Shown: positions 46,875 through 57,314, numbered from the stretch's first letter. The stretch: DNA of 64,000 nucleotides from Mycobacterium numidiamassiliense (GCF_900157365.1 NZ_FUEZ01000004.1:2095066-2159065), one strand, 5' to 3'. Notes: generated by a model not told the origin, from the letters alone. Numbers and translations are program-made.

Positions 46875-47654
46875 GTGTCCAAACGAGAAGACGGTCGCCT
46901 CGACGACGAGCTTCGCCCGCTGGTGATAACGCGGGGTTTCACCGAACACCCGGCGGGCTCGGTGCTGATCGAATTCGGTCAAACCAAGGTCCTGTGCACC
47001 GCCAGCGTCACCGATGGCGTGCCGCGCTGGCGCAAGGGTTCGGGCCTGGGGTGGCTGACCGCGGAGTACGCAATGCTGCCGTCGGCTACCCACACTCGCT
47101 CCGACCGGGAGTCGGTGAAGGGCCGCCCGTCCGGTCGCACCCAGGAGATCAGTCGGCTGATCGGCCGGTCGCTGCGCGCGTGCATCAGCCTGGCGGCGTT
47201 GGGGGAGAACACAATTGCCGTCGACTGCGATGTACTGCAGGCCGACGGGGGAACCCGAACCGCGGCGATCACCGGCGCCTATGTCGCGCTGGCCGACGCC
47301 GTGACCTACTTGTCGGCCGCGGGCAAGCTTTCCGATCCGCGGCCGCTGTCGTGCGCGATCGCTGCGGTCAGCGTCGGCGTGGTCGACGGCCGGATTCGGT
47401 TGGACCTGCCGTACGAGGAGGATTCGCGCGCCGAGGTCGACATGAACGTCGTCGCCACCGACACCGGGACGCTGGTGGAGATTCAGGGAACCGGTGAGGG
47501 CGCGACGTTCCCGCGCTCGACCCTGGACAAGCTGCTCGACATGGCGCTCGGCGCCTGCGACACGTTGTTCGCCGCACAGCGCGAGGCGTTGGAGAAGCCG
47601 TATCCGGGCGTGCTGCCCGAAGGGTCTGCGCCGTCGAAGGCGTTTGGAAACTGA
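46875..47654 (+). CDS. rphA: Ribonuclease PH
   Basis: A 259-aa phosphorolytic 3'-5' exoribonuclease trimming tRNA precursors. [32 protein letters not shown] and [30 protein letters not shown] (phosphate-binding Arg) are diagnostic, and [19 protein letters not shown] is the active-site helix. Start GTG 46875; same length as Rv1340. Its stop overlaps the inferred rdgB start. Confidence 0.96.
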   Translation: MSKREDGRLDDELRPLVITRGFTEHPAGSVLIEFGQTKVLCTASVTDGVPRWRKGSGLGWLTAEYAMLPSATHTRSDRESVKGRPSGRTQEISRLIGRSLRACISLAALGENTIAVDCDVLQADGGTRTAAITGAYVALADAVTYLSAAGKLSDPRPLSCAIAAVSVGVVDGRIRLDLPYEEDSRAEVDMNVVATDTGTLVEIQGTGEGATFPRSTLDKLLDMALGACDTLFAAQREALEKPYPGVLPEGSAPSKAFGN

Positions 47655-48259
47655 CCGAACTGCTGGTCGCCAGCCGCAACTCCAAGAAGCTGGCGGAGCT
47701 GCGCCGGGTGCTCGACGGAGCCGGGTTGTCGGGCCTGACGCTGGTGTCATTGAACGATGTGGCGCCGTTCGACGAGGCGCCGGAGACCGGCGCGACCTTC
47801 GAGGACAACGCGGTGGCCAAAGCGCGCGACGCGTTTGCCGCTACCGGTCTGCCGAGCGTGGCCGACGACTCCGGCCTGGAGGTGGCCGCTCTCAACCGCA
47901 TGCCCGGTGTCCTCTCGGCGCGCTGGTCGGGCAAGCACGGCGACGACCGGGCGAACACGGCCCTGCTGCTGGCCCAGTTGCGCGATGTGCCCGACGACCG
48001 GCGCGTCGCGGCGTTTGTATCGGCCTGCGCTCTGGTCTCGGCGTCCGGCGAGGCCGTGGTGCGCGGCGAGTGGCCAGGCACGATCGCCCGGGAAGCGCGC
48101 GGCGACGGCGGCTTCGGCTACGACCCGGTTTTCCTGCCCGACGGCCCTGAGTTCAGCGGGCGCACCGCCGCTCAGCTCAGCCCCGTGGAGAAGGACGCGG
48201 CGTCGCATCGCGGTCGCGCGCTCGCGTTGCTGCTGCCGGCGTTGCGGGCACTGGCCTAG
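47651..48259 (+). CDS. rdgB: dITP/XTP pyrophosphatase (RdgB/HAM1)
   Basis: A house-cleaning NTPase hydrolysing dITP, dUTP-like and XTP. The conserved N-terminal strand and nucleotide motif [20 protein letters not shown] are encoded from 47654, and [22 protein letters not shown] and SHRGRAL follow. No ATG, GTG or TTG exists in frame upstream of this motif; the first canonical start (GTG 47708) would delete it. I therefore place the start at CTG 47651 (CTGACCGAACTG), which overlaps the rphA stop as CTGA, giving 202 aa versus 204 in Rv1341. The start is the uncertain part. Confidence 0.85.
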   Translation: MTELLVASRNSKKLAELRRVLDGAGLSGLTLVSLNDVAPFDEAPETGATFEDNAVAKARDAFAATGLPSVADDSGLEVAALNRMPGVLSARWSGKHGDDRANTALLLAQLRDVPDDRRVAAFVSACALVSASGEAVVRGEWPGTIAREARGDGGFGYDPVFLPDGPEFSGRTAAQLSPVEKDAASHRGRALALLLPALRALA

Positions 48260-48600
48260 AGCGAAAAGCGCGCCTTGACGTCCCTGGTCTGGAAATGCTC
48301 GACGATGATGCCCAGCAAAGGCACGGTTCCGGCCAGCAACACGCCGACGGTCTTGCCGATGGGCCAGCGGACCTTGATCGCCAGATTGAACGCGGTCAGC
48401 ACATAGGCGAAGTACACCCACCCGTGCACCACTTCGATCCACCGGATCTCGTGGTGGAAGGCGAGGTGCGAGACGATCTCGTAGCACAGCGCGATCAGCC
48501 ACAGACCCGTCGCCCACGCCATGATCCGATAGCCGAGCAGCGCGGTGCGGATCCGGTCACCGGGTACTGCCGGTGCTCCGGGTGTCTCGGGTGTGGTCAT
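48256..48600 (-). CDS. DUF3817 membrane protein (Rv1342c type)
   Basis: A 114-aa protein with three hydrophobic helices (about residues 27-45, 62-80 and 88-100) and a short Pro/Thr-rich N-terminus. GWVYFAYVLTAFNLAIKVRWPIGKTVGVLLAGTVP-like sequence fits DUF3817. Its ATG overlaps the stop codon of the upstream lipoprotein-like gene (ATGA) and its own stop overlaps the convergent rdgB stop. Function unknown. Confidence 0.85.
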   Translation of the reverse strand: MTTPETPGAPAVPGDRIRTALLGYRIMAWATGLWLIALCYEIVSHLAFHHEIRWIEVVHGWVYFAYVLTAFNLAIKVRWPIGKTVGVLLAGTVPLLGIIVEHFQTRDVKARFSL

Positions 48601-48986
48601 GCGGTTGTCCTGTTCTGTTCTTCGGCGTCATTCTTCGCGAGCTCGGCCAGGTAAGCGTTGTACTCCAGCAGCGCGGGATCGTCGGGCGGCGCCTGGGCCT
48701 TTGGGCGTTCGGGCAGCAGTCCGGCGGGTATCTCGGTGACCTCGCCGGCCTTGTGCAGCTCGGGCGGCAGTTCCTCATAGCGGACGAACTTGCGATATGC
48801 GTAGACACAGAACCCCGCGAACATCGGCCACTGCAGCGCGTAGCCGAGGTTCTGGAAGGTGCCGGAGGCCGACTGGAAGCGCGTCCACTGCCACCAGCCC
48901 AGGGCCAGGCAGCCGCAGGCCGCCACGATCACCAGAACGATGAGCGCGGGACGACGGCGACGCGTTCGAAGACCCTCCGCGGACAC
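48597..48986 (-). CDS. lprD: LprD-like membrane protein
   Basis: A 129-aa protein starting at GTG 48986 (VSAEGLRTRRRRP). It has a basic N-terminus, one hydrophobic segment with LVIVAACGCLALGWW that could serve as a lipobox-bearing signal or a transmembrane anchor, a second hydrophobic stretch (LQWPMFAGFCVYAY), then a soluble Pro-rich tail ending NAYLAELAKNDAEEQNRT. It matches Rv1343c, annotated lipoprotein LprD; the lipobox is weak. It is coupled to the DUF3817 gene. Confidence 0.85.
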   Translation of the reverse strand: MSAEGLRTRRRRPALIVLVIVAACGCLALGWWQWTRFQSASGTFQNLGYALQWPMFAGFCVYAYRKFVRYEELPPELHKAGEVTEIPAGLLPERPKAQAPPDDPALLEYNAYLAELAKNDAEEQNRTTA

Positions 48987-49019
48987 CCCTCGACGGTACT
49001 GCACCGATCGCCGGCGCCT

Positions 49020-49430
49020 GCGCTGCTAGTTGCGTTGATCGGTGTGGGCGCAATGTGGCGGCGGGCATGAGACCCGACCGCGCCGGCTACGCGGCAGCGC
49101 GCGATAATCTGCGGATATTTGGCGCCGAGGACGATCCTTAAACGTCAGACGCGGCCGCTGCGTGAGGATGCAGCCATCGCCGAGATAGAGGCCGAGCAGA
49201 TAACAGTAGGGCGTTTGTCGTGAGTGCGGAGAAGTCATGATCAATGCCGCATGGTGATGCTGCGGTCAGGTTCCTTGCTCGAATTGGTGACCTGCAGTTG
49301 CGCCAGTCCCACACAGTCCTTCGCGGTATGCCCGTGTGAAGCGCGATCGAACAGTCGTTCCTGCCGATCGCAACAAGGCGCTGTACGGCTTTGAACTCCT
49401 GCGCGGATCGCACCCGTGCGTCCACCTCTC
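49020..49430 (-). pseudogene. Decayed HTH/LAGLIDADG-like gene next to tRNA-Leu
   Basis: Minus-strand fragments in different frames read as one gene. DARVRSAQEFKAVQRLVAIG and HTGIPRRTVWDWRN (from about 49422) form a helix-turn-helix; a frameshift leads to YCYLLGLYLGDGCI (49026-49244 frame), a LAGLIDADG-like motif; another leads to LRIVLGAKYPQIIARCRVAG and ARRHIAPTPIN (about 49140-49030). At least two frameshifts and no usable start are seen. Intact relatives in actinobacteria are uncharacterised HTH proteins with an endonuclease-like motif, often near tRNA genes, from memory. Confidence 0.65.
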
Positions 49431-49506
49431 GTGGCCGTGATGAACCGAGATTAGGTGGCAACGCCGACAGATTCTTCGGTGCGGCAAGCGGTACGATCGG
49501 CACGCC

Positions 49507-49590
49507 GCGGGCGTGATGAAATTGGCAAACATGCCGGCTTTAGGTGCCGGTGCTCGAGAGAGTTTGAGGGTTCGAGTCCCTCCGCCCGCA
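49507..49590 (+). tRNA. tRNA-Leu (UAG)
   Basis: An 84-nt class II tRNA. The acceptor stem pairs GCGGGCG (49507-49513) with CGCCCGC (49583-49589), followed by discriminator A; CCA is not encoded. The anticodon arm CCGGC-TTTAGGT-GCCGG gives anticodon TAG, reading CUN leucine codons. The long variable arm and the TTCGAGTC T-arm are as expected for leucine. Confidence 0.95.
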
Positions 49591-49855
49591 CACTTTGCCT
49601 TCACGCGCTCACTTCTGATGCGTCTCGTCATGGGGTACAGACTTCGGATGGCGCTAAGGCGTATGCGTGCATGGCGCGTGGGTGTGGCTACACCCCGAAT
49701 TAGGGCGGCGTCGATCACGATGCGGTGCCAAGCAACTGCGCACCCGCGCCTCGACTGGCCAACCGGGCTTAAGCTATGGTAAGGCAACCCTTACTTTTTA
49801 CGTCCAGGTGCGCTGCAGTCGTGGCCGAATTCGCCGCCGCGGGAGAGGACCGTTG
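49591..49855 (+). other. irtA upstream region
   Basis: 265 bases between tRNA-Leu and irtA without a supportable gene. The proximal part contains the IdeR-type iron box described separately. The distal part shows no recognisable remnant of the mbt-2 genes (mbtL, mbtM, mbtN, mbtK) that occupy this interval in M. tuberculosis. Confidence 0.6.
49775..49793 (+). promoter_or_regulatory. IdeR iron box upstream of irtA
   Basis: TATGGTAAGGCAACCCTTA matches the mycobacterial IdeR consensus TTAGGTTAGGCTAACCTAA at 13 of 19 positions, including most of the GGT.AGGC.A.CC core. It lies 62 bp before the irtA start, so iron-loaded IdeR would be expected to repress irtAB. Confidence 0.75.
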
Positions 49856-52477
49856 ATGGCACGCGGGTTCCAGGGTGCGTTATTGCGGGGCTTCGGTGCG
49901 CGTGACCACACCGCGACGGTGACCGAAACCGTGCCGATCGCACCGCACTTCGTGCGGATACGGATGGTGTCGCCGACCCTGTTCGAAGACGCCGAGGACG
50001 AACCCGCCGCCTGGTTGCGGTTCTGGTTCCCCGACCCCGACGGCTCGGACACCGAGTTCCAGCGCGCCTACACAATCTCCGAGGCCGATGCCGCCACCGG
50101 CCGTTTTGCGGTCGACGTGGTGCTGCACGAGCCGGCCGGCCCGGCGTCGAAGTGGGCACGCACCGTCGCGCCCGGCACCACGATCGCGGTGATGTCGCTG
50201 ATGGGCTCGTCGCGTTTCGACGTCCCCGCCGAACAGCCGGCCGGATATCTGTTGATCGGCGATTCAGCGTCCATCCCGGGAATCAACGGCATCATCGGCA
50301 CGATTCCCGACGACGTCCCCATCGAGTTGTATCTCGAGCGGCACGACGACAACGACGCGTTGATCCCGATCGCGGAGCATCCGCGTCTGCGGGTGCACTG
50401 GGTTCCCCGCCACGACGAGCAATCGCTGGCCAACGCCATCGAATCCCGGGACTGGTCGAATTGGTATGCCTGGGCGACACCGGAGGCGACCACGCTCAAA
50501 CACGTCCGCAAGCGACTGCGTGACGTGTTCGGCTTCCCGAAATCCGAGGTGCATGCGCAGGCGTATTGGAGCGCCGGCCGCGAGATGGGCACCACCCGCG
50601 GCGGCGAGTCCGACGGTGACTCTCCGGTGATCGACACAGTTGAGCCGGAAAGCGTTGTGGCGCAGCCGGAAGCGCAGCCGGAGCCGCAGTCCGTCGCGCC
50701 CGTTGCCCCGCAGGGGAATTGGCGTGCTCAGGCCGCCGGCCGGTTGCTCGCCCCGCTGCGCTCGGCGCTGATCATCTCCGGTGTGCTGCAGGCCGTGATC
50801 ACCCTGGTCCAGCTGGCGCCGTTCGTGTTACTGGTGGAGCTGGCCCGGTTGCTCGGGTCGGGCGCCGAAGCGTCCCGATTGTGGAACGTCGGAATCGCGG
50901 CCGTGTCGGTGCTGGGCTTGGGCACCGTGCTGGGCGCCGCCTTGACGCTCTGGCTGCACGTCGTCGACGCTCGGTTCGCCAGCGATCTGCGTTCGCGGCT
51001 GTTGACCAAGATGTCCCGATTGTCGTTGGGCTGGTTCACCGCTCGCGGCTCGGGTTCGATCAAACAGCTGGTCAGCGACGACACCTTGGCACTGCACTAT
51101 CTGGTCACCCATGCCATCCCGGATGCGGTCAATGCGGCCGTCGCGCCGGTGGCGGTGTTGATCTATCTGTTCGTCGTCGACTGGCGGGTGGCGTTGGTCT
51201 TGTTCGGGCCGGTGCTCGTCTACCTCGTGATGACGTCGTCGCTGACCATCCAATCGGGCCCGCGGATCGTCCAGGCGCAGAAGTGGGCCGAGAGAATGAA
51301 CGGCGAGGCCGGCGCGTACCTCGAGGGACAGCCGGTGATTCGCGTCTTCGGCGGTGCGGCCGCCTCGAGCTTCCGGCGTCGCCTCGACGAGTACATCGGA
51401 TTCCTGGTCGCCTGGCAACGCCCGTTGGCCGGCAAGAAGACCGCGATGGACCTGACCACCCGGCCCTCGACGTTCCTGTGGCTCATTGCGACCGCAGGTA
51501 CGTTACTGGTCGTCACGCACCGGATGGATCCGGTGAACCTGCTGCCGTTTTTGTTGCTGGGCACCACGTTTGGCGTCCGGCTACTCGGCATCGCGTACGG
51601 CCTCGGTGGGATCCGCGCCGGGATGCTGGCCGCGCGACGCCTGCAGATCGCGCTCGACGAACCCGACCTCGCGATGCAGGAGCTGCGTGGGGCGGAGCCC
51701 CGCGACGACTCAGCGGGCATGGTGGAATTCGACCGCGTCGGCTTCAGCTACCGCCCGGGCGTTCCGGTGATCCAGAACGTGTCATTGGAACTGCGACCGG
51801 GCACGGTCACGGCGCTCGTCGGTCCGTCCGGATCCGGAAAGTCGACGCTTGCCGCGCTGTTGGCCCGATTCCACGATGTCGAGCATGGTTCGATACGTGT
51901 TGGGGGACAAGACATCCGGTCGCTGACTGCGGACGAGCTCTACACGCGAATCGGTTTCGTCCTGCAGGAGACCCAGCTGGTGCATGGCACGGTCGCCGAG
52001 AACATCGCGTTGGCCGTCCCGGATGCCGACGTCGAACAAATCCAGGCCGCGGCCCGCGAAGCGCAAATCCACGACCGCGTGCTGCGACTGCCCTACGGCT
52101 ACGACACCGTGCTGGGCGCCAGCACGGCGCTCTCGGGTGGGGAACGGCAACGCCTCACCATCGCGCGTGCGATCCTCGCCGCCACCCCGGTGCTCATCCT
52201 CGACGAGGCCACGGCATTCGCCGATCCGGAGTCGGAATACCTTGTGCAGCAAGCACTTAACCGGCTAACCCAGGATCGGACCGTGTTGGTGATCGCCCAT
52301 CGGTTGCACACCATCACCCGGGCCGACCAGATCGCCGTGCTCGATCACGGGCGGATCGTCGAGCGTGGCACCCACGAGGAGTTGCTCGCCGCCGACGGAC
52401 GGTACCGCCGGCTGTGGGAGACGGGCCAGGGCAAGCCGCTGGCCGCCACCGCGGTGCCGGCGGAGGGTGCACGATGA
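49856..52477 (+). CDS. irtA: Carboxymycobactin ABC transporter subunit with siderophore-interaction domain
   Basis: An 873-aa half-transporter that imports ferric carboxymycobactin and reduces the iron with a bound FAD. Residues about 1-240 form the flavin siderophore-interaction domain ([37 protein letters not shown]). A linker and a six-helix transmembrane domain (about 290-575) follow, then the ATPase domain with Walker [10 protein letters not shown] at 656, signature LSGGERQ at 759 and Walker B VLILDEAT. Start [22 protein letters not shown] at 49856 matches Rv1348. An iron box lies upstream; its stop overlaps irtB. Confidence 0.97.
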   Translation: MARGFQGALLRGFGARDHTATVTETVPIAPHFVRIRMVSPTLFEDAEDEPAAWLRFWFPDPDGSDTEFQRAYTISEADAATGRFAVDVVLHEPAGPASKWARTVAPGTTIAVMSLMGSSRFDVPAEQPAGYLLIGDSASIPGINGIIGTIPDDVPIELYLERHDDNDALIPIAEHPRLRVHWVPRHDEQSLANAIESRDWSNWYAWATPEATTLKHVRKRLRDVFGFPKSEVHAQAYWSAGREMGTTRGGESDGDSPVIDTVEPESVVAQPEAQPEPQSVAPVAPQGNWRAQAAGRLLAPLRSALIISGVLQAVITLVQLAPFVLLVELARLLGSGAEASRLWNVGIAAVSVLGLGTVLGAALTLWLHVVDARFASDLRSRLLTKMSRLSLGWFTARGSGSIKQLVSDDTLALHYLVTHAIPDAVNAAVAPVAVLIYLFVVDWRVALVLFGPVLVYLVMTSSLTIQSGPRIVQAQKWAERMNGEAGAYLEGQPVIRVFGGAAASSFRRRLDEYIGFLVAWQRPLAGKKTAMDLTTRPSTFLWLIATAGTLLVVTHRMDPVNLLPFLLLGTTFGVRLLGIAYGLGGIRAGMLAARRLQIALDEPDLAMQELRGAEPRDDSAGMVEFDRVGFSYRPGVPVIQNVSLELRPGTVTALVGPSGSGKSTLAALLARFHDVEHGSIRVGGQDIRSLTADELYTRIGFVLQETQLVHGTVAENIALAVPDADVEQIQAAAREAQIHDRVLRLPYGYDTVLGASTALSGGERQRLTIARAILAATPVLILDEATAFADPESEYLVQQALNRLTQDRTVLVIAHRLHTITRADQIAVLDHGRIVERGTHEELLAADGRYRRLWETGQGKPLAATAVPAEGAR

Positions 52478-54225
52478 TCCGCACGTGGATCGGCCTGGTC
52501 CCGCCGGACCGGCGCGCCAAGGTGATCACCTACGCCGTGCTCGCGTTCGTCTCGGTCGTGGTGCGCGCCGTCGGCGCGGTCTTGCTCGTCCCGCTGGTCG
52601 GCGCGTTGTTCAGCGACTCGCCGCGTCACGCGCTGGTGTGGCTGGGCTGGCTCACCGCGGCGACCCTGACCGGGTGGGTGATCGACACCATGACGGCGCG
52701 GATCGGTTTCGATCTGGGCTTCGCCGTCCTCGACCACACCCAGCACGACGTCGCCGACCGGCTGCCGCGGGTTCGGCTGGACTGGTTCACCGCCGAGAAC
52801 ACCGCGATGTCACGGCAGGCGATCGCGGCAACCGGTCCGGAGCTGGTCGGCCTCGTGGTCAACCTGTTGACCCCGCTGATCACCGCGATTCTGCTACCCG
52901 CCGTCATCGCGCTGGCGCTGTTGCCGATCTCCTGGCAGCTGGGGGCGGCCGCGTTGGCCGGCGTGCCGCTGCTGCTGGGTGCGCTGTGGGCCTCGGCGCG
53001 GCTGACGCGGCGTGCCGACGCGGCGGCCGGAGACGCCAACACCGCGCTCACCGAGCGGATCATCGAATTCGCCCGCACCCAGCAGGCGCTGCGCGCCGCT
53101 CGGCGCGTCGAGCCGGCCCGCTCTCTGGTGGGCTCCGCGCTGGCCGCGCAGCACAGCGCGACGATGCGGCTGCTCGGCATGCAGATCCCGGGCCAGCTGC
53201 TGTTCAGCGTTGCCAGCCAGCTGGCACTCATCCTGTTGGCCGGTGCGACCACGGCGTTGACCGTGAATGGCACGCTCACCGTCGCCGAGGCGATAGCGCT
53301 GATCGTCGTGATCGCCCGCTACCTGGAGCCATTCACCACCGTCAGCGAGTTGGCGCCGGCGCTGGAGAGCACCCGCGCCACGCTCGATCGCATCGGCGGG
53401 GTGCTCAGCGCGCCGGTGATCGGGGCCGGAGCCGGCACGCTCGGCGAAGGATCTCGAGACGAAGCTAAGGCCCCGGTCATCGAGTTCGATGACGTCGCCT
53501 TCGGTTACGACGGCGCCAGCACGCCGGTGCTGGACGGCGTCAGCTTCGCCCTGCAGCCGGGAACCACGACGGCCATTGTCGGTCCGAGTGGCTCAGGGAA
53601 GAGCACGATCCTCTCGCTCATCGCCGGGCTGCATCAGCCGACCCGCGGGCGCGTGCTGCTTGACGGCGCGGACGCCGCCACCCTGGATGCCGAGTCGCGG
53701 CGTCAGGCCAGCAGTGTGGTGTTTCAGCATCCGTACCTATTCCACGGGACGATCCGCGAGAACGTGCTCGCCGGGGATCCCGGCGCCGGTGACGACCAGG
53801 TGTCCGGGGCGATCGGCCTGGCCCGGGTCGACGAGCTCATCGGCAGGCTGCCCGACGGGGCCGACACGGTGGTCGGCGAAGCCGGGTCGGCGTTGTCCGG
53901 CGGCGAGCGGCAGCGCGTCAGCATCGCCCGTGCCCTGCTGAAGCCCGCGCCGGTGCTGCTGGTTGACGAGGCGACCAGCGCATTGGACACCGAGAACGAG
54001 GTTGCTGTGGTCGATGCGCTCACTGCCGACCCGCGGTCGCGCACCCGGGTCATCGTCGCCCATCGGCTGGCCAGCATTCGTCATGCCGATCGCGTTTTGT
54101 TCGTTGACAACGGCCGAATCGTCGAGGACGGGTCGGTCGACGAATTGCTCGCCGCGGGTGGACGTTTCGACGAGTTCTGGCGCCAGCAGCACGACGCCGC
54201 GCAATGGCACATCCTCGCCGACTAA
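52474..54225 (+). CDS. irtB: Carboxymycobactin ABC transporter subunit IrtB
   Basis: A 583-aa half-transporter that pairs with IrtA. The transmembrane domain covers about residues 15-310, and the ATPase domain contains [32 protein letters not shown], the signature [17 protein letters not shown] and Walker [12 protein letters not shown]. Its ATG overlaps the irtA stop (ATGA), giving coupled 1:1 synthesis. It matches Rv1349 (579 aa). The heterodimer brings ferric siderophore across the inner membrane. Confidence 0.97.
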   Translation: MIRTWIGLVPPDRRAKVITYAVLAFVSVVVRAVGAVLLVPLVGALFSDSPRHALVWLGWLTAATLTGWVIDTMTARIGFDLGFAVLDHTQHDVADRLPRVRLDWFTAENTAMSRQAIAATGPELVGLVVNLLTPLITAILLPAVIALALLPISWQLGAAALAGVPLLLGALWASARLTRRADAAAGDANTALTERIIEFARTQQALRAARRVEPARSLVGSALAAQHSATMRLLGMQIPGQLLFSVASQLALILLAGATTALTVNGTLTVAEAIALIVVIARYLEPFTTVSELAPALESTRATLDRIGGVLSAPVIGAGAGTLGEGSRDEAKAPVIEFDDVAFGYDGASTPVLDGVSFALQPGTTTAIVGPSGSGKSTILSLIAGLHQPTRGRVLLDGADAATLDAESRRQASSVVFQHPYLFHGTIRENVLAGDPGAGDDQVSGAIGLARVDELIGRLPDGADTVVGEAGSALSGGERQRVSIARALLKPAPVLLVDEATSALDTENEVAVVDALTADPRSRTRVIVAHRLASIRHADRVLFVDNGRIVEDGSVDELLAAGGRFDEFWRQQHDAAQWHILAD

Positions 54226-54298
54226 GTAACGGCCGTTGACCGCAGGGCTTGCCGTATGCCTTACAGTTCATAAAACGGTCGGACGGAGGCGTGTGCGT

Positions 54299-55375
54299 AT
54301 GAGTGCTGTGGTGTCGATTCCCCGCTATCCCGCCGACGTGACAGCGCAATGGCTGTCGGCGGCGTTGAGCGGGCGCGGTGCGGCCGTCGAGGTCGTCGAC
54401 GTCGACGTCGTTCCCATCGGCACCGGGCAGACCGGGGCGACGTATCGCGTGACGGCCACCTACGCCGCGGCTCCGGAAGACCTGCCGCCAACGTTCGTGA
54501 TCAAGCTGCCGGCCCTGGACGACACCGTGCGGGACCGGGTCGTCATCGGCTACCGCAGCGAATGCGCGTTCTACGCCGCGGTGACCGATCGGGTGCGGGT
54601 GCCGACGCCGCAGTGCTTCTACTGCGAAATCAGCGACGACGCCATGAACTACGCGTTGTTGCTCGCCGACCAAGCGCCCGCGGTGCAGGGCGATCAGATC
54701 GCCGGCTGCGGCGAGCAGGAGGCGAGGCTGGCGGTGGTGGCGCTGGCCGGGCTGCACGGCCCCAGTTGGTGCGATCCGTTCTGGCTGGACCTGCCCGGCC
54801 TCGGGTTCCCGCGCCCGGATGAGGCCTCCGCCAAGGGTCTTGGCGATGTAGCGATGATGAGTGTCGACATCACCCTCGAAAAGCTCGGCGACCGGATGAC
54901 CGCTGAGGATCGCGAGACCTTCAGGGCGGCAATGGCCAAGGTGACACCCTGGCTGTTGACCGATCCCGAGCGGTTCGCCCTGATGCACGGTGACTATCGC
55001 CTCGACAATCTGTTGTTCGATCCCGAAAACCGTTGGGTGAGCGTCGTCGACTGGCAGACGCTCGGCGTCGGTCTTCCGGCGCGGGATCTCGCGTATTTCA
55101 CTGCGACCAGCCTGGATTCGCAACTGCGCGCGGCGATCGAGCGAAACCTGGTCGACGACTATCACCAGGCGCTGCTGGGGTATGGCGTGACGGGGTACGA
55201 CCGCGAAACGTGTTGGCGCGATTACCGTCTCGGGGTCATCCAGGCTCCGCTGATCTCTGCTCTGGGGTTCGCTTTCGCGGCCGCGACGGACCGCGGCGAC
55301 GACATGGTGCTGACCATGCTGGCGCGGGGATGTCGGGCGATCCGTGAGCTGCAGACGTTGGACCTGATCGGCTGA
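54299..55375 (+). CDS. APH-fold phosphotransferase family protein
   Basis: A 358-aa protein with the aminoglycoside/choline-kinase fold. FALMHGDYRLDNLLFDPENRWVSVVDWQTLGVG contains the catalytic Asp (HGDYRLDN) and the metal-binding Asp (VVDWQ); FVIKLPA supplies the ATP-site lysine. Actinobacteria have many such proteins next to acyl-CoA dehydrogenase genes, with small-molecule or CoA-linked substrates mostly unknown; antibiotic resistance should not be assumed. The start ATG 54299 is chosen since the frame from 54236 lacks family similarity. M. tuberculosis has no such gene between irtB and fabG2. Confidence 0.82.
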   Translation: MSAVVSIPRYPADVTAQWLSAALSGRGAAVEVVDVDVVPIGTGQTGATYRVTATYAAAPEDLPPTFVIKLPALDDTVRDRVVIGYRSECAFYAAVTDRVRVPTPQCFYCEISDDAMNYALLLADQAPAVQGDQIAGCGEQEARLAVVALAGLHGPSWCDPFWLDLPGLGFPRPDEASAKGLGDVAMMSVDITLEKLGDRMTAEDRETFRAAMAKVTPWLLTDPERFALMHGDYRLDNLLFDPENRWVSVVDWQTLGVGLPARDLAYFTATSLDSQLRAAIERNLVDDYHQALLGYGVTGYDRETCWRDYRLGVIQAPLISALGFAFAAATDRGDDMVLTMLARGCRAIRELQTLDLIG

Positions 55376-55381
55376 GCCCGG

Positions 55382-57238
55382 TTAACGGTCGTATCGCCCG
55401 TCGAGGTACTCGGCCCGGCACGCGTTGCGGGCGAGCTTGCCGCTGGTAGTGCGGGGGATGCTGCCTGCGGCGACGAGCCGCAGGTCGGCAATGCGGAGAT
55501 GATGCTCGCGGGAGACCGCTGCGCGCACGGCCGCCTCGATCGGCGCGGGATCGCTGCGCCCGACGCCTGCGGCACGTTCGGCGACGACGACGAGCCGCTC
55601 GCCGGCGCGGCTTCCCTCAGCGCTGAGCGAGTCGGCGGGAACCGAGAACGCGGCCACGTAACCGGTGCGGATCGCGCTCGATGCGTGACTGACCGTCGTC
55701 TCGATGTCGTGCGGGTAGTGGTTGCGGCCGTCGACGATGATGAGGTCTTTGACGCGGCCGGTCAGGTACAGCTTGCCGTCGATATAGACACCGAGATCGC
55801 CGGTGGCCAGCCAGAAGCTGTTGTCCGCGGCACCCTCGGCATGGCTGCCGTGCTCGATCCGGGACTGCAGCTTGTTGCCGAAGGTGCGTTGTGTTTCCTC
55901 TTCGCGGCGGAAGTATCCGCGGCCAATGTTGTTGCCGTGCAACCAGATTTCCCCGACCACACCGTCGGCGACCTCCGCGCCTTCGGTGTTGGTGATCACC
56001 GCCCACAGATCCGGCATCAGGGGGCCGCTAAAGACATGGGCGACGGAGCCCGGGGTATCCGGCGTGACGACCACCGCGCGCCCGGCGGCGAGTTCGCTGC
56101 GGTCGAGGTACACCGCACTTGCCGCCGCGTCGGGGGCGAGCGTGGCCACGCCCAGCGTCGCCTCGGCCATCCCGTAGGACGGCTTGATCGCCGTCTTGGG
56201 CAGGCCGTACGGCTCGAATGCCGCGGTGAATTTCTCGATGGCCGAGACCGTCACCGGCTCTGAGCCATTGAGCAACCCGACCACGTTGCGCAGGTCGACG
56301 GTCTCGCCGGCGGGAGGCAGCCCGCGCTCGGCGGTGAGTTCGTAGGCGAAGTTGGGGGCCGCGGCAAACGTGCGGCCGTAGGCGGCCTCCGCGCTGAGCT
56401 GCTTGATCCATCGGAACGGGCGGCGAACAAACGCCATGGGATCCAGCATCACCAGGTACCCGCCGCACAAAGCCGGGAACATGAGCATGAGCAAACCCAT
56501 GTCGTGATAGAGCGGCAGCCAACTCACGCTGCGGATTCCGCGATCCAGCCCGGCGCCCGCGGCCATCTGCACCACGTTGGTGCACACGGCGCGATGGGTG
56601 ATCTCGACTCCGGCGGGGATGCGGGTCGAGCCGGACGTGTACTGCAGGTAGGCGACATCGTCGGTGCTCACGTTCGGCTCGGTGAACATCGACGCGAGCG
56701 ACGCGGGGATCGCGTCGATGGCGATCAGCCGCGGCCGCCCGGCGACCGGATGGGTGCGCAGGAATTCCCGCGCCGACTCGGCGGCCGCGGTGGTGGTCAG
56801 CACGACGGTGGGGCGGGCGTCGGCCAGCACCGCGGTCAGCCGTTCCGCGTGCCCGGTCAACGATGGCGCGAACAGGGGCACCGCGGTGTTGCCCGCGTGG
56901 ACGGCGGCAAAGAAGGCAGCCACGTACTCCACACCTTGGGGCGCGACGATCGCCACCCGGTCTCCGGGGCGGGTGACCTGCTGCAGGCGGGCGCCGATCG
57001 CCCGGACTCGCGTCCACAGCTCGTTCCAGCTCATATCGATGACTCGCCCGTCGGGGTCCTTCGAGTAGTCGATGAAGCGATAGGACGGGCTGTCCCCGAG
57101 CGCGCGGCGGTTTCGATCGAAAAATGACGTGAGCGTCACGCCGTCGGGTATGACGATCGTGCCGTCGGCAAGCAGGTAGTCGTTGACGTCAGCCGCGTCC
57201 GGCTGAACAGCATTCGTCGGCAAGGGGTCCCGACCCAT
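55382..57238 (-). CDS. Fatty acyl-AMP ligase (FadD-type FAAL)
   Basis: A 618-aa adenylating enzyme. The AMP-binding motif LQYTSGSTRIPAGVEITH has the FAAL form without the usual lysine; KPSYGMAEATLGV, GEIWLHGNNIGRGYF and YLTGRVKDLIIVDGRNHYPHDIE follow, very like FadD32. FAALs make acyl-adenylates and load them onto acyl carrier domains of polyketide synthases rather than CoA. No PKS or carrier gene is near. The ATG at 57238 is used; a start at 57280 would add AT-rich, non-coding-like codons. It is separate from the APH-type gene, with convergent ends 6 bp apart. Confidence 0.88.
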   Translation of the reverse strand: MGRDPLPTNAVQPDAADVNDYLLADGTIVIPDGVTLTSFFDRNRRALGDSPSYRFIDYSKDPDGRVIDMSWNELWTRVRAIGARLQQVTRPGDRVAIVAPQGVEYVAAFFAAVHAGNTAVPLFAPSLTGHAERLTAVLADARPTVVLTTTAAAESAREFLRTHPVAGRPRLIAIDAIPASLASMFTEPNVSTDDVAYLQYTSGSTRIPAGVEITHRAVCTNVVQMAAGAGLDRGIRSVSWLPLYHDMGLLMLMFPALCGGYLVMLDPMAFVRRPFRWIKQLSAEAAYGRTFAAAPNFAYELTAERGLPPAGETVDLRNVVGLLNGSEPVTVSAIEKFTAAFEPYGLPKTAIKPSYGMAEATLGVATLAPDAAASAVYLDRSELAAGRAVVVTPDTPGSVAHVFSGPLMPDLWAVITNTEGAEVADGVVGEIWLHGNNIGRGYFRREEETQRTFGNKLQSRIEHGSHAEGAADNSFWLATGDLGVYIDGKLYLTGRVKDLIIVDGRNHYPHDIETTVSHASSAIRTGYVAAFSVPADSLSAEGSRAGERLVVVAERAAGVGRSDPAPIEAAVRAAVSREHHLRIADLRLVAAGSIPRTTSGKLARNACRAEYLDGRYDR

Positions 57239-57314
57239 GATGAGAGAATAAGAGAGAGATAAATTTTCGTGCTTGACCATTGAGCGTGACGCCCATCACT
57301 TTTTGATAACAATA

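Noticed and set aside
54299-55375. Aminoglycoside resistance gene
   Set aside because: The APH fold is shared by many kinases of unknown substrate; nothing in sequence or context points to antibiotics.
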